Part shown: in pieces, positions 37,352-44,608 of the stretch
Numbering within the stretch: the stretch's first letter is position 1
Layout: every line of letters starts with the position of its first letter
Assembly: GCA_902554355.1 (NCBI GenBank)
Contig: CACDOC010000002.1
Span: 1 to 64,000 of the forward strand
DNA from: an uncultured SAR86 cluster bacterium
Lineage (GTDB): Bacteria; Pseudomonadota; Gammaproteobacteria; Magnimaribacterales; Magnimaribacteraceae
Reading direction: 5' to 3'
Length of the DNA stretch: 64,000 bases
Translations under genes and position numbers: made by a program
Notes under the pieces: model-generated
The model's database searches: none
What the model saw: the letters and a program-made list of their open reading frames with translations, nothing else
What the model was told of the DNA's origin: nothing

Positions 37352-37907
37352 AAGTCATGATCAGCATATGAATCTTATTATTCTTGGGATCATGTACTAA
37401 ATATTCGTAATAACTCGAAAGGTTATGAGACCATTCATGTTCATACACTTGTGATTCATTAAATGATGAATTGAAGTCCCTGCATCTCTCTAAAAAATAA
37501 CATATAGAGCCTTCAGTAATAAAAACATCTAGTAATTTCTTAACATCCGTTAAAGCCACTTTAGAAATAGGTGGACAGGACCATTTAGGAGAAGAAACAA
37601 TTTGTATGATTTCATTTTTAATATGCCCTTCAGAAAACTTTACAAAATCCTTTTCATTAAGGTTATTAATTAAAAAAGGTCCGTGCTTACCAGCACTTTT
37701 TTGAGTGTAATGATCAAAAAATAGCTCTTGATAAACAAAATTATTTAAAAGCGAGTGAAAAAAAATTCTTTTGGTAACTTGAGAGAATTCAGGTTCAGTT
37801 TGTAATGTAATTAATCTAAGTAAGCCATGTTCGTGAAGACGAATTAGATACTTATTTTCTACATTAAATTTATACCTATTTTCTAGTGATAAAATATTAC
37901 TGCTCAA
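37344..37907 (-). CDS. Orphan protein of 187 aa
   Basis: I do not recognise this protein. It is soluble, with no signal peptide or membrane helix, and is fairly rich in aromatic residues, histidine and leucine. There are several short features but no known catalytic motif: HEHGLLRLITL near the start, FFDHYTQKSAGKHGPFLINNL in the middle, and YEHEWSHNLSSYYEYLVHD near the end. It starts with TTG, whose last bases overlap the trpS stop codon, with AAGGA just upstream, so translation is probably coupled to trpS. It overlaps the MFS gene by eight bases. Confidence 0.7.
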   Translation of the reverse strand: MSSNILSLENRYKFNVENKYLIRLHEHGLLRLITLQTEPEFSQVTKRIFFHSLLNNFVYQELFFDHYTQKSAGKHGPFLINNLNEKDFVKFSEGHIKNEIIQIVSSPKWSCPPISKVALTDVKKLLDVFITEGSICYFLERCRDFNSSFNESQVYEHEWSHNLSSYYEYLVHDPKNNKIHMLIMTYE

Positions 37908-38914
37908 AATCCTTTTATACCTAATGCCTGTCTTACTTCTTTAATAATTGGCTCGGAAATTGATAAAGCCTTTTCTGAACCGTCTACTAATGTTTTTTCA
38001 ACAAATGATGGATCTTTAATAATCTTGTTGTATTCATTTTTAAAGGGTTTTAAAAAGGAACTAAGTTCTTCAAATAAAACTTTTTTTGCTTCTCCCCACG
38101 CTATTCCTTCTTGATAAAGCTTCTGCATTTCGTCAATCTTATCTTTAGGGCTAATTGCCTTGTAAATGTCAAAAATATTAGAATCAGATACTTCTTTAGG
38201 CTCTCCGGGTTCAAGTGAATTAGTCTTAATTTTCATGACCAATTTTCTTAATGCTCCTTCTTCACTAAATATAGGAATAGTATTCTCATAAGATTTACTC
38301 ATCTTTCTTCCATCAATACCAGGAAGTACTCCTGTATTTTTATCAATTATTGCTTCAGGTGCTGTGAGTATTTCTCCATAGTGATGATTAAATTTGAGAG
38401 CTATATCTCTAGTCATTTCTATATGTTGTTTCTGATCTTGACCAACTGGAACTGAGTCTGCTTTAAACATTAAAATATCAGCTGCCATCAGAATAGGATA
38501 GTTGAAAAGACCCATATTGATGCCCTTATCAATATCTTCAATTTTCTTTGCTTGATTATCAGATACTGCTGCTTTATAAGCATGTGCTCTATTTAACAAC
38601 CCCTTTGAAGCTAAACAACTCAAAATCCAGGCAAGTTCAAATATATAAGGTATGTCTGATTGTCTATAAAAAATAACTTTTTTCGGATCAAGACCACATG
38701 CAAGCCAGCATGCAGCAATATCAAAACTAGATTGATGTCTTAATTGCGAATCTGAATTTTTAATTAAAGAGTGATAATCAGCTAAAAATAAAAAAGACAT
38801 GGTATCTGTTTTTTCACTAGCCTTTATAGCAGGCAATATTGCACCTACTAAATTCCCTAAATGAGGATCACCCGTGGTGGTGATTCCTGTTAAAACTCTA
38901 TGTTCTTTACTCAC
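37904..38914 (-). CDS. trpS: Tryptophan--tRNA ligase
   Basis: TrpRS charges tRNA-Trp. The 336-residue length matches E. coli TrpS (334). The HIGH-like motif is TTGDPHLGNLVG near residue 15, the KMSKS motif is GRKMSKSYENT near residue 205, and GLFNYPILMAADIL and VPVGQDQKQHIEMTRDIA are conserved substrate-binding blocks. It is first in an operon with the orphan protein and the MFS transporter, and diverges from thpR. Confidence 0.97.
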   Translation of the reverse strand: MSKEHRVLTGITTTGDPHLGNLVGAILPAIKASEKTDTMSFLFLADYHSLIKNSDSQLRHQSSFDIAACWLACGLDPKKVIFYRQSDIPYIFELAWILSCLASKGLLNRAHAYKAAVSDNQAKKIEDIDKGINMGLFNYPILMAADILMFKADSVPVGQDQKQHIEMTRDIALKFNHHYGEILTAPEAIIDKNTGVLPGIDGRKMSKSYENTIPIFSEEGALRKLVMKIKTNSLEPGEPKEVSDSNIFDIYKAISPKDKIDEMQKLYQEGIAWGEAKKVLFEELSSFLKPFKNEYNKIIKDPSFVEKTLVDGSEKALSISEPIIKEVRQALGIKGF

Positions 38915-38958
38915 AAAAACTCCGGTAAGTATTCTAACTCATGTAAAAAATAAAGTAC

Positions 38959-38986
38959 TTGATAAGTAACCTATTTGGATTATTAT
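38959..38986 (+). promoter_or_regulatory. Probable thpR promoter with a very short leader
   Basis: TTGATA and TATTAT are 16 bases apart. The expected start site near 38993 is only about eight bases before the thpR ATG, and there is no Shine-Dalgarno sequence in that leader. Confidence 0.55.
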
Positions 38987-39000
38987 TTTAACAGTATTTT

Positions 39001-39546
39001 ATGGCAGGAATCTTTTTAGCGCTAACTCTAGAAAAGGATCTAAATGATCGATTAATCCACATAAAAAAAGAACTTAAATCTGGCCAATTAGAAGATGCCA
39101 ACATCTCTTGGATAAGAAATGATCACCATCACCTAACAGTTTATTTTGTGGGTGAAATGGAGCCTGAACAAATAAGTCAAATGCATGAGGATATTGGTAA
39201 GATTAATCTAACAGGTATTTCTAGATCTATAGATATAACTGCTATTTCTTTTTTCCCAAATGAAGATAGTCAGGTGTTGTCAGCTTTAGTTAAACCCAAC
39301 TCTCACTTACAAGGCTTACATGAAGAGTTAAAGAATATTGTCGTGAATATAGGGCTAGGAAGTGATTTAAAAGCTTATAGACCTCATATAACATTAGGTC
39401 GTTTTAAAGAAAAACATAGACCTCAATATGAATTTCAGATGTTTGATGAATCCTTGAAAGGAAAAGTTAACAAATTAGATGTTCTTGAAAGTAGATTTAG
39501 TGATGGAAAAACTGAATATAATCTTTTAAAAAGTTTTGAATTATAA
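39001..39546 (+). CDS. thpR: RNA 2',3'-cyclic phosphodiesterase (2H family)
   Basis: The 181-residue protein has the two HxTx motifs of the 2H phosphoesterase family: HHLTVYFVG (residues about 41-49) and HITLGRF (about 129). Bacterial ThpR (LigT) opens 2',3'-cyclic phosphates to 2'-phosphates and can join some tRNA halves. Length and spacing of the motifs match. It stands alone on the plus strand. Confidence 0.92.
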   Translation: MAGIFLALTLEKDLNDRLIHIKKELKSGQLEDANISWIRNDHHHLTVYFVGEMEPEQISQMHEDIGKINLTGISRSIDITAISFFPNEDSQVLSALVKPNSHLQGLHEELKNIVVNIGLGSDLKAYRPHITLGRFKEKHRPQYEFQMFDESLKGKVNKLDVLESRFSDGKTEYNLLKSFEL

Positions 39547-39760
39547 AATCGAAGTTGAAGGGGTCAGTGCGGGTTTATCACTGTGTGGCTAGTACCCTTT
39601 CTAACTCACAGATGGCTAACTTTCGTTAATCCTTTCACCCTTCTTCTTCTGTCCATTTTTTTCCTGATTCGGGTCTCGAGGTCCGATTCTTTCCAAAATA
39701 TGTCCTAAGTCCAATTTATCAAATTAATTTTTTATTGCAAGAAAAAAAATAGAAAAATTG
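39547..39760 (-). ncRNA. Candidate structured RNA with seven GGA motifs (minus strand)
   Basis: This convergent gap between thpR and the LOG gene is long for this genome and looks richer in G+C than its surroundings. On the minus strand seven GGA motifs fall in about 83 bases (complements at 39630, 39652, 39662, 39682, 39692, 39703 and 39710), several about 10 bases apart, as in CsrA/RsmA-sponging RNAs. A hairpin with CAGTG/CACTG and GAAGGGGT/ACCCTTTC arms lies at the 3' end (39558-39600). The minus-strand promoter (TTGCAA with a GATAAA-like box) is weak, and no clear T-run terminator follows. The strand and even the existence of a transcript are uncertain. Confidence 0.35.
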
Positions 39761-39765
39761 AATAA

Positions 39766-40347
39766 TCATCTCTCTAGTCTTTTGTACCAATCCTTACCGT
39801 CCTTCTTCTGAAAACTTGAAATGAAATTAAAGATAACTTCTAAATCTTCAGAGATGAATAATTCTTCAAAAGTGCTCCTTGGTAAAAACCCTTCTTCAAC
39901 AGCATCTTTTGAGAATTTATATAAAGATGAATAATAACCATCTACATTGAAAAGTATGATTGGTTTTGAATATAAACCTAATTGGTTCCAAGCTAAGGCT
40001 TCAAATAGTTCTTCCCAGGTTCCTACTCCTCCAGGTAAAGAGATAATGGCATCAGATAATTCGGCCATTCTGGCTTTCCTTTCATGCATTGAAGAAACAA
40101 TTTCAAGTTTTGTTAAGCCTTTGTGCCCAACTTCTATTGCATCCAATTGTTCAGTAATAATTCCTGTTACCTTGGCTCCTTTAGATAAAGCTGCATCTGC
40201 TGTAACACCCATTAAACCATTACTGCCACCTCCATAAACCATAGAAAATTTTTTTTCAGCTAGAGTTTGCCCTAACTTTTTAGCGCATTCTGTATATTCT
40301 TTTTTATTTCCAGAAGCTGAACCAGCATAAACACAAATGGATTTCAT
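39766..40347 (-). CDS. LOG-family nucleoside-5'-monophosphate phosphoribohydrolase (TIGR00730)
   Basis: The 193-residue Rossmann-fold protein has the LOG motifs GGGSNGLMGVTADA and PGGVGTWEELFEALAWNQLG (the PGGxGTxxE active site). Family members release the base from cytokinin riboside monophosphates or, in bacteria, from AMP-like nucleotides. It starts MKSICVYAGSASGNK, as usual. The physiological substrate here is unknown. Confidence 0.9.
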   Translation of the reverse strand: MKSICVYAGSASGNKKEYTECAKKLGQTLAEKKFSMVYGGGSNGLMGVTADAALSKGAKVTGIITEQLDAIEVGHKGLTKLEIVSSMHERKARMAELSDAIISLPGGVGTWEELFEALAWNQLGLYSKPIILFNVDGYYSSLYKFSKDAVEEGFLPRSTFEELFISEDLEVIFNFISSFQKKDGKDWYKRLER

Positions 40348-40377
40348 AATTCATTCCTCAACAACAACTATATCACC

Positions 40378-40383
40378 TATAAT
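40378..40383 (+). promoter_or_regulatory. Perfect -10 box (TATAAT) directly upstream of the DsbA-like gene
   Basis: TATAAT ends seven bases before the ATG at 40391, so the mRNA would begin at or next to the start codon. No Shine-Dalgarno sequence is visible and the -35 region is poor. Confidence 0.45.
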
Positions 40384-40390
40384 TATTTAA

Positions 40391-41044
40391 ATGGATACCT
40401 TAAAGATAGATATTGTTTCAGATATTGTTTGCCCTTGGTGTGTTATAGGGTTTCAAAATTTAAAGGCAGCTATGGATGAACTTCAATCAGAATTAAAGTT
40501 TGAAATATTTTGGAAACCCTATGAATTACATCCTGAAATACCTCAAGAAGGTTATGACAAAAAACTATATATGCAGCAAAAGTTTGGTTCTTCTAATACA
40601 AGATCACCCTATGAAGAAATTACTAAAGTGGGTGAATCTATTGGTTTTGAGTTTAACTTTTCGAAAACTAAGAGAATACCAAATACTTTTATGGCTCATC
40701 GTCTTTTGTGGAAAGCTGAACAATGTAACTTGCAGACCGAATTATCTGAGGCTCTTTTTAAAGCATACTTTACTGATGGTTTAGATATAGGTACCAAAGA
40801 AATTCTCTCTAACATATCTCATTCAGTAGGCATGAATAAAGAAAATACAATTTCTTTCTTAGAATCAAAAGAAGGTGGACAAGAAGTAGCTGACCTTGAA
40901 CTGGATTTTATTGAAAGAAGTATTGGGGCTGTTCCTACTTATTTTATAAATGACAAATACATCATTCAAGGTGGTCAAGAGCCTGAAACTTTTGTATCTT
41001 TTTTAAGAAAGATAATTCAAAAAGAAAATGCAGCTCATAAATAA
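40391..41044 (+). CDS. DsbA-family oxidoreductase, FrnE-like
   Basis: The 217-residue protein has a thioredoxin-fold CPWC pair (Cys14, Cys17) in SDIVCPWCVIGFQNL, no signal peptide, and the FrnE-subfamily features KPYELHPEIPQEGYDK, PNTFMAHRLLW and a late AVPTYFINDKYIIQGGQEPETF. FrnE-like proteins are cytosolic thiol-disulfide isomerases tied to oxidative-stress defence or polyketide metabolism. It is the first gene of a three-gene operon and overlaps the next by 17 bases. Confidence 0.9.
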   Translation: MDTLKIDIVSDIVCPWCVIGFQNLKAAMDELQSELKFEIFWKPYELHPEIPQEGYDKKLYMQQKFGSSNTRSPYEEITKVGESIGFEFNFSKTKRIPNTFMAHRLLWKAEQCNLQTELSEALFKAYFTDGLDIGTKEILSNISHSVGMNKENTISFLESKEGGQEVADLELDFIERSIGAVPTYFINDKYIIQGGQEPETFVSFLRKIIQKENAAHK

Positions 41045-41654
41045 CAAGAAACTATCTAAGGCTAAAGTTAATAAGGAATTTTTTCCCTTTTTTCATGTAG
41101 ACAATATATTCTTGGATAATATTGATACTCAATCAGTTATTGATGATTTCCCAAGCATTACTGATGGAGGGAGTTTCCATGTAAGCGCAGTTCCTTCAGG
41201 AAAGTTAATCAAACAACTTGTTAATGAATTAGAAAGTGATGAGATTAAAGCAATCTTAGAAACACAATTTAATGTTAATTTAGATGAAGCTAAAGTAGCT
41301 ACGACGTTAAGAGGCTACTCTCGAAAAAAAGATGGAAAAATACATACTGACTCAAAAACAAAAATATTAACAATTCTCTTATATCTTAATAAGGATTGGG
41401 AGGAGAGTAATGGAAACCTTAGATTATTAAAAGAAAACAATAACTTAAAAGATTATATTAAAGAAATTCCTTGTTCATTTGGGAGCTTAGTTGCTTTTAA
41501 AGTAACTGGTAATTGTTGGCACGGTTTTAAAGCTTATGAAGGTAAAAGGCTTTCTATTCAACTTAACTATATTTATCCAGAAGCTCTTAGGACCCATAAC
41601 TTAAGACATAAATTTAGCTCTGGTTTAAAATCTATTTTTAAAAAGAAAACGTAG
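41028..41654 (+). CDS. 2-oxoglutarate/Fe(II)-dependent oxygenase
   Basis: The 208-residue protein has the double-stranded beta-helix signature of small 2OG oxygenases: KIHTDSKTKILTILLYLN (HxD), a distal CWHGFKAYEGKR with the third iron ligand histidine, and an arginine near KRLSIQLNY to hold the 2OG carboxylate. This resembles prolyl-hydroxylase-like family members found near polysaccharide genes. It sits between a DsbA-like gene and waaC, so a sugar or lipid A-core target is possible, but the substrate is unknown. Confidence 0.82.
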   Translation: MQLINNKKLSKAKVNKEFFPFFHVDNIFLDNIDTQSVIDDFPSITDGGSFHVSAVPSGKLIKQLVNELESDEIKAILETQFNVNLDEAKVATTLRGYSRKKDGKIHTDSKTKILTILLYLNKDWEESNGNLRLLKENNNLKDYIKEIPCSFGSLVAFKVTGNCWHGFKAYEGKRLSIQLNYIYPEALRTHNLRHKFSSGLKSIFKKKT

Positions 41655-41662
41655 GAAAAATT

Positions 41663-42628
41663 CTGAAAGTACTGATTATTAAATTAACTTCTATGGGAGA
41701 TCTCATGCATGCCCTGCCTGCTTTAACAGAAGCAAAAGAGTATATAAAGGATATAAGTTTTGATTGGGTAGTAGATAAAAATTTTGCATCAGTTCCCTCT
41801 TGGCATCCTTTAGTTAATGAAATTATTACTACTGATCATAGAAATTGGAAAAAACAATTATTTTCTAAAAACTCTAGAAAATCATTAAAGAGCGTAATTA
41901 ATCATGTCAATGAAAATAGCTATGATCTAGTTGTAGATATGCAAAACAATCTAAAAAGTGCTTTTATCTCATATTCAATTAACCATGATGTAGTCGGTAT
42001 GGATGCAAAAAGTGCAAGAGAGTACCCTGCCCACTTGGCCTATACTAGAAGAATTTATGTAGATAAAAAATTGCATGCAATCCAGAGACAAAAGAAACTT
42101 CTAGGAGAAGCCCTAAATTATGAGTCGAAAGATAGTTGCGTTGAATACGGAACCGAGTCTTATAAATTCAATAAACCAAAAATAGAATTACCTACTAAAT
42201 ATTATGTTCTGGTTCAAAATGCTAGTTGGCCTACAAAGCAGTGGTCAATAAGTAAGTGGCAACAATTAGTCAAATATCTTGAAGATCAAAATATACCTAT
42301 GTTATTTCCTTCTGGAAACTTAGAAGAAATTAAAAGAGCTAAAGAAATTTGTTCCGTTTCTAGAATGGCTCAAGCAATTGACCTAATGCCTTTAAACGAA
42401 ATAGCTTACATTATTAAAAATGCTACTCTTTGTATTTGTTCTGATACTGGTTTAGCTCATTTATCTGCATTAACCGGAACACCTTCAATTACTCTCTATG
42501 GACCTACTAAGACCTCTTTAATAGGTACAACCGGAATTAACCAGAGGCACTTAGTTGGTGAAAATGAAGATATAAATTTAATATCAGTTACTGATGTTAT
42601 AAATGAATTAGAAAATACAATAAATTAG
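41663..42628 (+). CDS. waaC: ADP-heptose:LPS heptosyltransferase I, probable CTG start
   Basis: WaaC adds the first heptose to Kdo2-lipid A. The first ATG in frame is at 41693, but that would remove the strand KVLIIKLTSMGDLMHALPAL, whose counterpart is at the N-terminus of all GT9 enzymes. The frame extends upstream through a CTG at 41663, with AGGA six bases before it and the previous gene's stop at 41652-41654, so no ATG, GTG or TTG is available. With the CTG the protein is 321 residues, close to E. coli WaaC (319-323). An ATT at 41660 is the only other option. Other GT9 blocks are NASWPTKQWS, CICSDTGLAHLSALTGTPSITLYGPT. Confidence 0.88.
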   Translation: MKVLIIKLTSMGDLMHALPALTEAKEYIKDISFDWVVDKNFASVPSWHPLVNEIITTDHRNWKKQLFSKNSRKSLKSVINHVNENSYDLVVDMQNNLKSAFISYSINHDVVGMDAKSAREYPAHLAYTRRIYVDKKLHAIQRQKKLLGEALNYESKDSCVEYGTESYKFNKPKIELPTKYYVLVQNASWPTKQWSISKWQQLVKYLEDQNIPMLFPSGNLEEIKRAKEICSVSRMAQAIDLMPLNEIAYIIKNATLCICSDTGLAHLSALTGTPSITLYGPTKTSLIGTTGINQRHLVGENEDINLISVTDVINELENTIN

Positions 42629-42637
42629 TTTGTAAGA

Positions 42638-43078
42638 TTACCAGACGTATTCGTCTTCCTTTAAGAACTTTAATATTTCTTTATATTTTGAGTGAGGTGT
42701 TTTTAAAAGAGTTTCAATTTGTTTAATTCTAACTTCCCAAGTGGCTCTTATGTGCTTTTCTAGATCCTTCGAAGGATAATATCGTTTAATCCTTTTATCC
42801 TTACCTTTTTTTATATAGAAGAAACCTTTATCTAAGAGTACCTTGATATATCTTTCAATAGACTTGTCGCTTAAATTTGTTTGGCTTTTTAAGTCAGATG
42901 CAATAAAAAAACCTTTTTTTCTAAAGGCAATCTCGCTAATAATAAATAGAACCGTGTATCTTTGATCAAATAAATATATCTCAGGTATACCTAACTTTTT
43001 TACATTTTCATCTAGAATTAGTCTAACTTCAGTAGACTCTTTAATGTGAGTTAAATATTCATTGTAAATTGTACTCAT
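42638..43078 (-). CDS. Winged-helix (MarR-like) DNA-binding protein
   Basis: The 146-residue protein has a predicted winged helix-turn-helix: IASDLKSQTNLSDKSIERYIKVLLDKGFFYIKKGKDKRIKRYYPS, with the recognition helix in the SDKSIERYIKVLLD part and a basic wing. The family assignment is only at fold level. It is divergent from a bacterioferritin gene, and a Fur-like box lies between them; it may help control iron or redox genes. It converges with waaC. Confidence 0.68.
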   Translation of the reverse strand: MSTIYNEYLTHIKESTEVRLILDENVKKLGIPEIYLFDQRYTVLFIISEIAFRKKGFFIASDLKSQTNLSDKSIERYIKVLLDKGFFYIKKGKDKRIKRYYPSKDLEKHIRATWEVRIKQIETLLKTPHSKYKEILKFLKEDEYVW

Positions 43079-43150
43079 AATAAAATTTAAGATACAGATA
43101 GAGGTAAAAATTAATTTTAAATTTTAGCTTAAAGTGATCAATTTTTAAAC

Positions 43151-43169
43151 AAGAATGATTATTATTGTC
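43151..43169 (-). promoter_or_regulatory. Fur-box-like site in the bfr upstream region
   Basis: On the minus strand, GACAATAATAATCATTCTT matches the classical 19-bp Fur consensus GATAATGATAATCATTATC at 15 of 19 positions. It lies 67 bases before the bacterioferritin ATG and 73 bases from the winged-helix gene, so it could control either or both. Confidence 0.55.
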
Positions 43170-43235
43170 TCCTACATTCTCAATAGAATTTATGTATCAC
43201 ATTTTTGATATTATTCGATCCTAAAGAGATCAAAA

Positions 43236-43676
43236 ATGGAAAATAATAAACTTAATACACTAAAAGTAACTGATATTCTTAATAAAATTATGGAATATGA
43301 ATTAGCTGGAGTAGTTAGATATACACACTACTCTCTAATGATTGCTGGCCCTCATCGTTTACCAATTGTTGAATTTTTAAAAGAACAGGCAAATGAATCC
43401 CTGCTTCACGCTCAACAAGCAGGTGAACTATTAACTGGTCTTGATGGTCACCCAAGTCAAAAGATTGCAGAGATAGTTGAAACAAATAACCATTCTATAA
43501 AAGATATTCTACAAGAAAGTTTAGCTCACGAATTAAATGCACTTGGTTTATATAAAGAGTTGTTAAATGAAGTTGAAGGATCTTCAGTTTATCTAGAAGA
43601 ATACGCAAGAGGTTTAATTGGTCAAGAAGAACAGCACCAGTTAGAGCTTAAAAAGATGTTAAAAGATTTTAGCTAA
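43236..43676 (+). CDS. Bacterioferritin-family ferritin-like protein
   Basis: The 146-residue four-helix protein has the ferroxidase-type glutamates and histidines: a first helix MEYELAGVVRYTHYS, then EQANESLLHAQQAGELL, AHELNALGLYKELL and GLIGQEEQHQLELKKML. This pattern is like bacterioferritins, which store iron and detoxify it. The classic heme-ligand methionine of bacterioferritin (MI near residue 52 in E. coli) is not clearly present, so it may be a non-heme relative. An AAAGAGAT ribosome site precedes the ATG. Confidence 0.82.
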   Translation: MENNKLNTLKVTDILNKIMEYELAGVVRYTHYSLMIAGPHRLPIVEFLKEQANESLLHAQQAGELLTGLDGHPSQKIAEIVETNNHSIKDILQESLAHELNALGLYKELLNEVEGSSVYLEEYARGLIGQEEQHQLELKKMLKDFS

Positions 43677-43682
43677 TTAAAG

Positions 43683-43774
43683 TGGCGGATAGTGAGGGAT
43701 TCGAACCCCCGAAGGGTTTGACCCCTTGCCGGTTTTCAAGACCGGTGCATTCAACCAGACTCTGCCAACTATCC
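43683..43774 (-). tRNA. tRNA-Ser (anticodon TGA)
   Basis: The minus-strand sequence folds as a class II tRNA: acceptor GGATAGT/ACTATCC with discriminator G and encoded CCA, anticodon stem CCGGT/ACCGG around loop CTTGAAA (anticodon TGA), a long variable arm (AAGGGGTCAAACCCTT) typical of serine tRNA, and T-arm GGGGGTTCGAATCCCT. The anticodon reads UCN serine codons. Confidence 0.97.
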
Positions 43775-43832
43775 TTTCTTAAGTCTTAATTTCGAGCATT
43801 GTACTATAAAGCCTAATCAATTATTAAATTGA

Positions 43833-44606
43833 TTACTTTCTAGAAAAGTTAGGTTGTCTTCGCTCTAAAGAAGAAGCAATCCCTTCTTTAAAATCTTCAG
43901 TTTTCTGTAATCTAATTTGCTCAGATAATTCCCAAGCTACAACCTTTTCTACTTGATCTGCAAGATCTCCTTTTACAGTAGATCTAATGGATTCTACTGC
44001 CATAGGTGCTGAACTAGCTATTTCTGAAGCAAATCTGATTGATTCTTCAAGCAATGAATCTTTAGTAGTAATTTTGTCTACTAATCCCATTTTAAAAGCT
44101 TCTTCTCCTTTTACCCTTCTAGCTGTGTAGAGCATGTCAGCGGAATGCTGGATACCAACGACTCTTGGTAAAGTTACTGAGCTACCAAAACCTTGATGGA
44201 AACCAAGTTTGGAAAAATTTGCGCTGAACTTAGCTTCTGGACAAGCTATTCTAAAGTCAGCAGACAAAGCAAGGCCCAACCCTCCCCCAACTGCAGCACC
44301 TTGGATTACTGCTATAACTGGTTTGTTTGTTCTGAATAATCTAACTGCTTGGTCATAGAGTTTTGAATAAGGATGAGATTTATCATGCATATCTTTATCT
44401 TCGCCAAAATTTGCACCTGCACAAAAATTCTTACCTTCAGAACATAATAAGATAACTCTGCATTCATCAACATTATCGAGTTCTTCGTATGCATCGGCAA
44501 TTTGTTGAATTAGATACGAATCAAAAAAATTATTTGGAGGTCTATGAATTGTTATTTTTGCAATATAATTGCTAAGTTCAATCGAGATATCATCATAATC
44601 TTTCAT
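43833..44606 (-). CDS. Crotonase-fold (enoyl-CoA hydratase/isomerase family) protein lacking both catalytic glutamates
   Basis: The 257-residue protein has the crotonase core: SEGKNFCAGANFGED (first oxyanion-hole segment), QGAAVGGGLGLALSADFRIA (second), and MGLVDKITTKDSLLEES. Aligned by eye with rat enoyl-CoA hydratase, Glu144 is replaced (GGGLGL) and Glu164 too (NFSKLG), so it may not hydrate enoyl-CoA. Another acyl-CoA reaction or a regulatory role is possible. The NFSKLGFHQGFG block marks a recognisable subfamily. It lies two bases after the alkylsulfatase-like gene. Confidence 0.85.
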   Translation of the reverse strand: MKDYDDISIELSNYIAKITIHRPPNNFFDSYLIQQIADAYEELDNVDECRVILLCSEGKNFCAGANFGEDKDMHDKSHPYSKLYDQAVRLFRTNKPVIAVIQGAAVGGGLGLALSADFRIACPEAKFSANFSKLGFHQGFGSSVTLPRVVGIQHSADMLYTARRVKGEEAFKMGLVDKITTKDSLLEESIRFASEIASSAPMAVESIRSTVKGDLADQVEKVVAWELSEQIRLQKTEDFKEGIASSLERRQPNFSRK

Positions 44607-44608
44607 TT

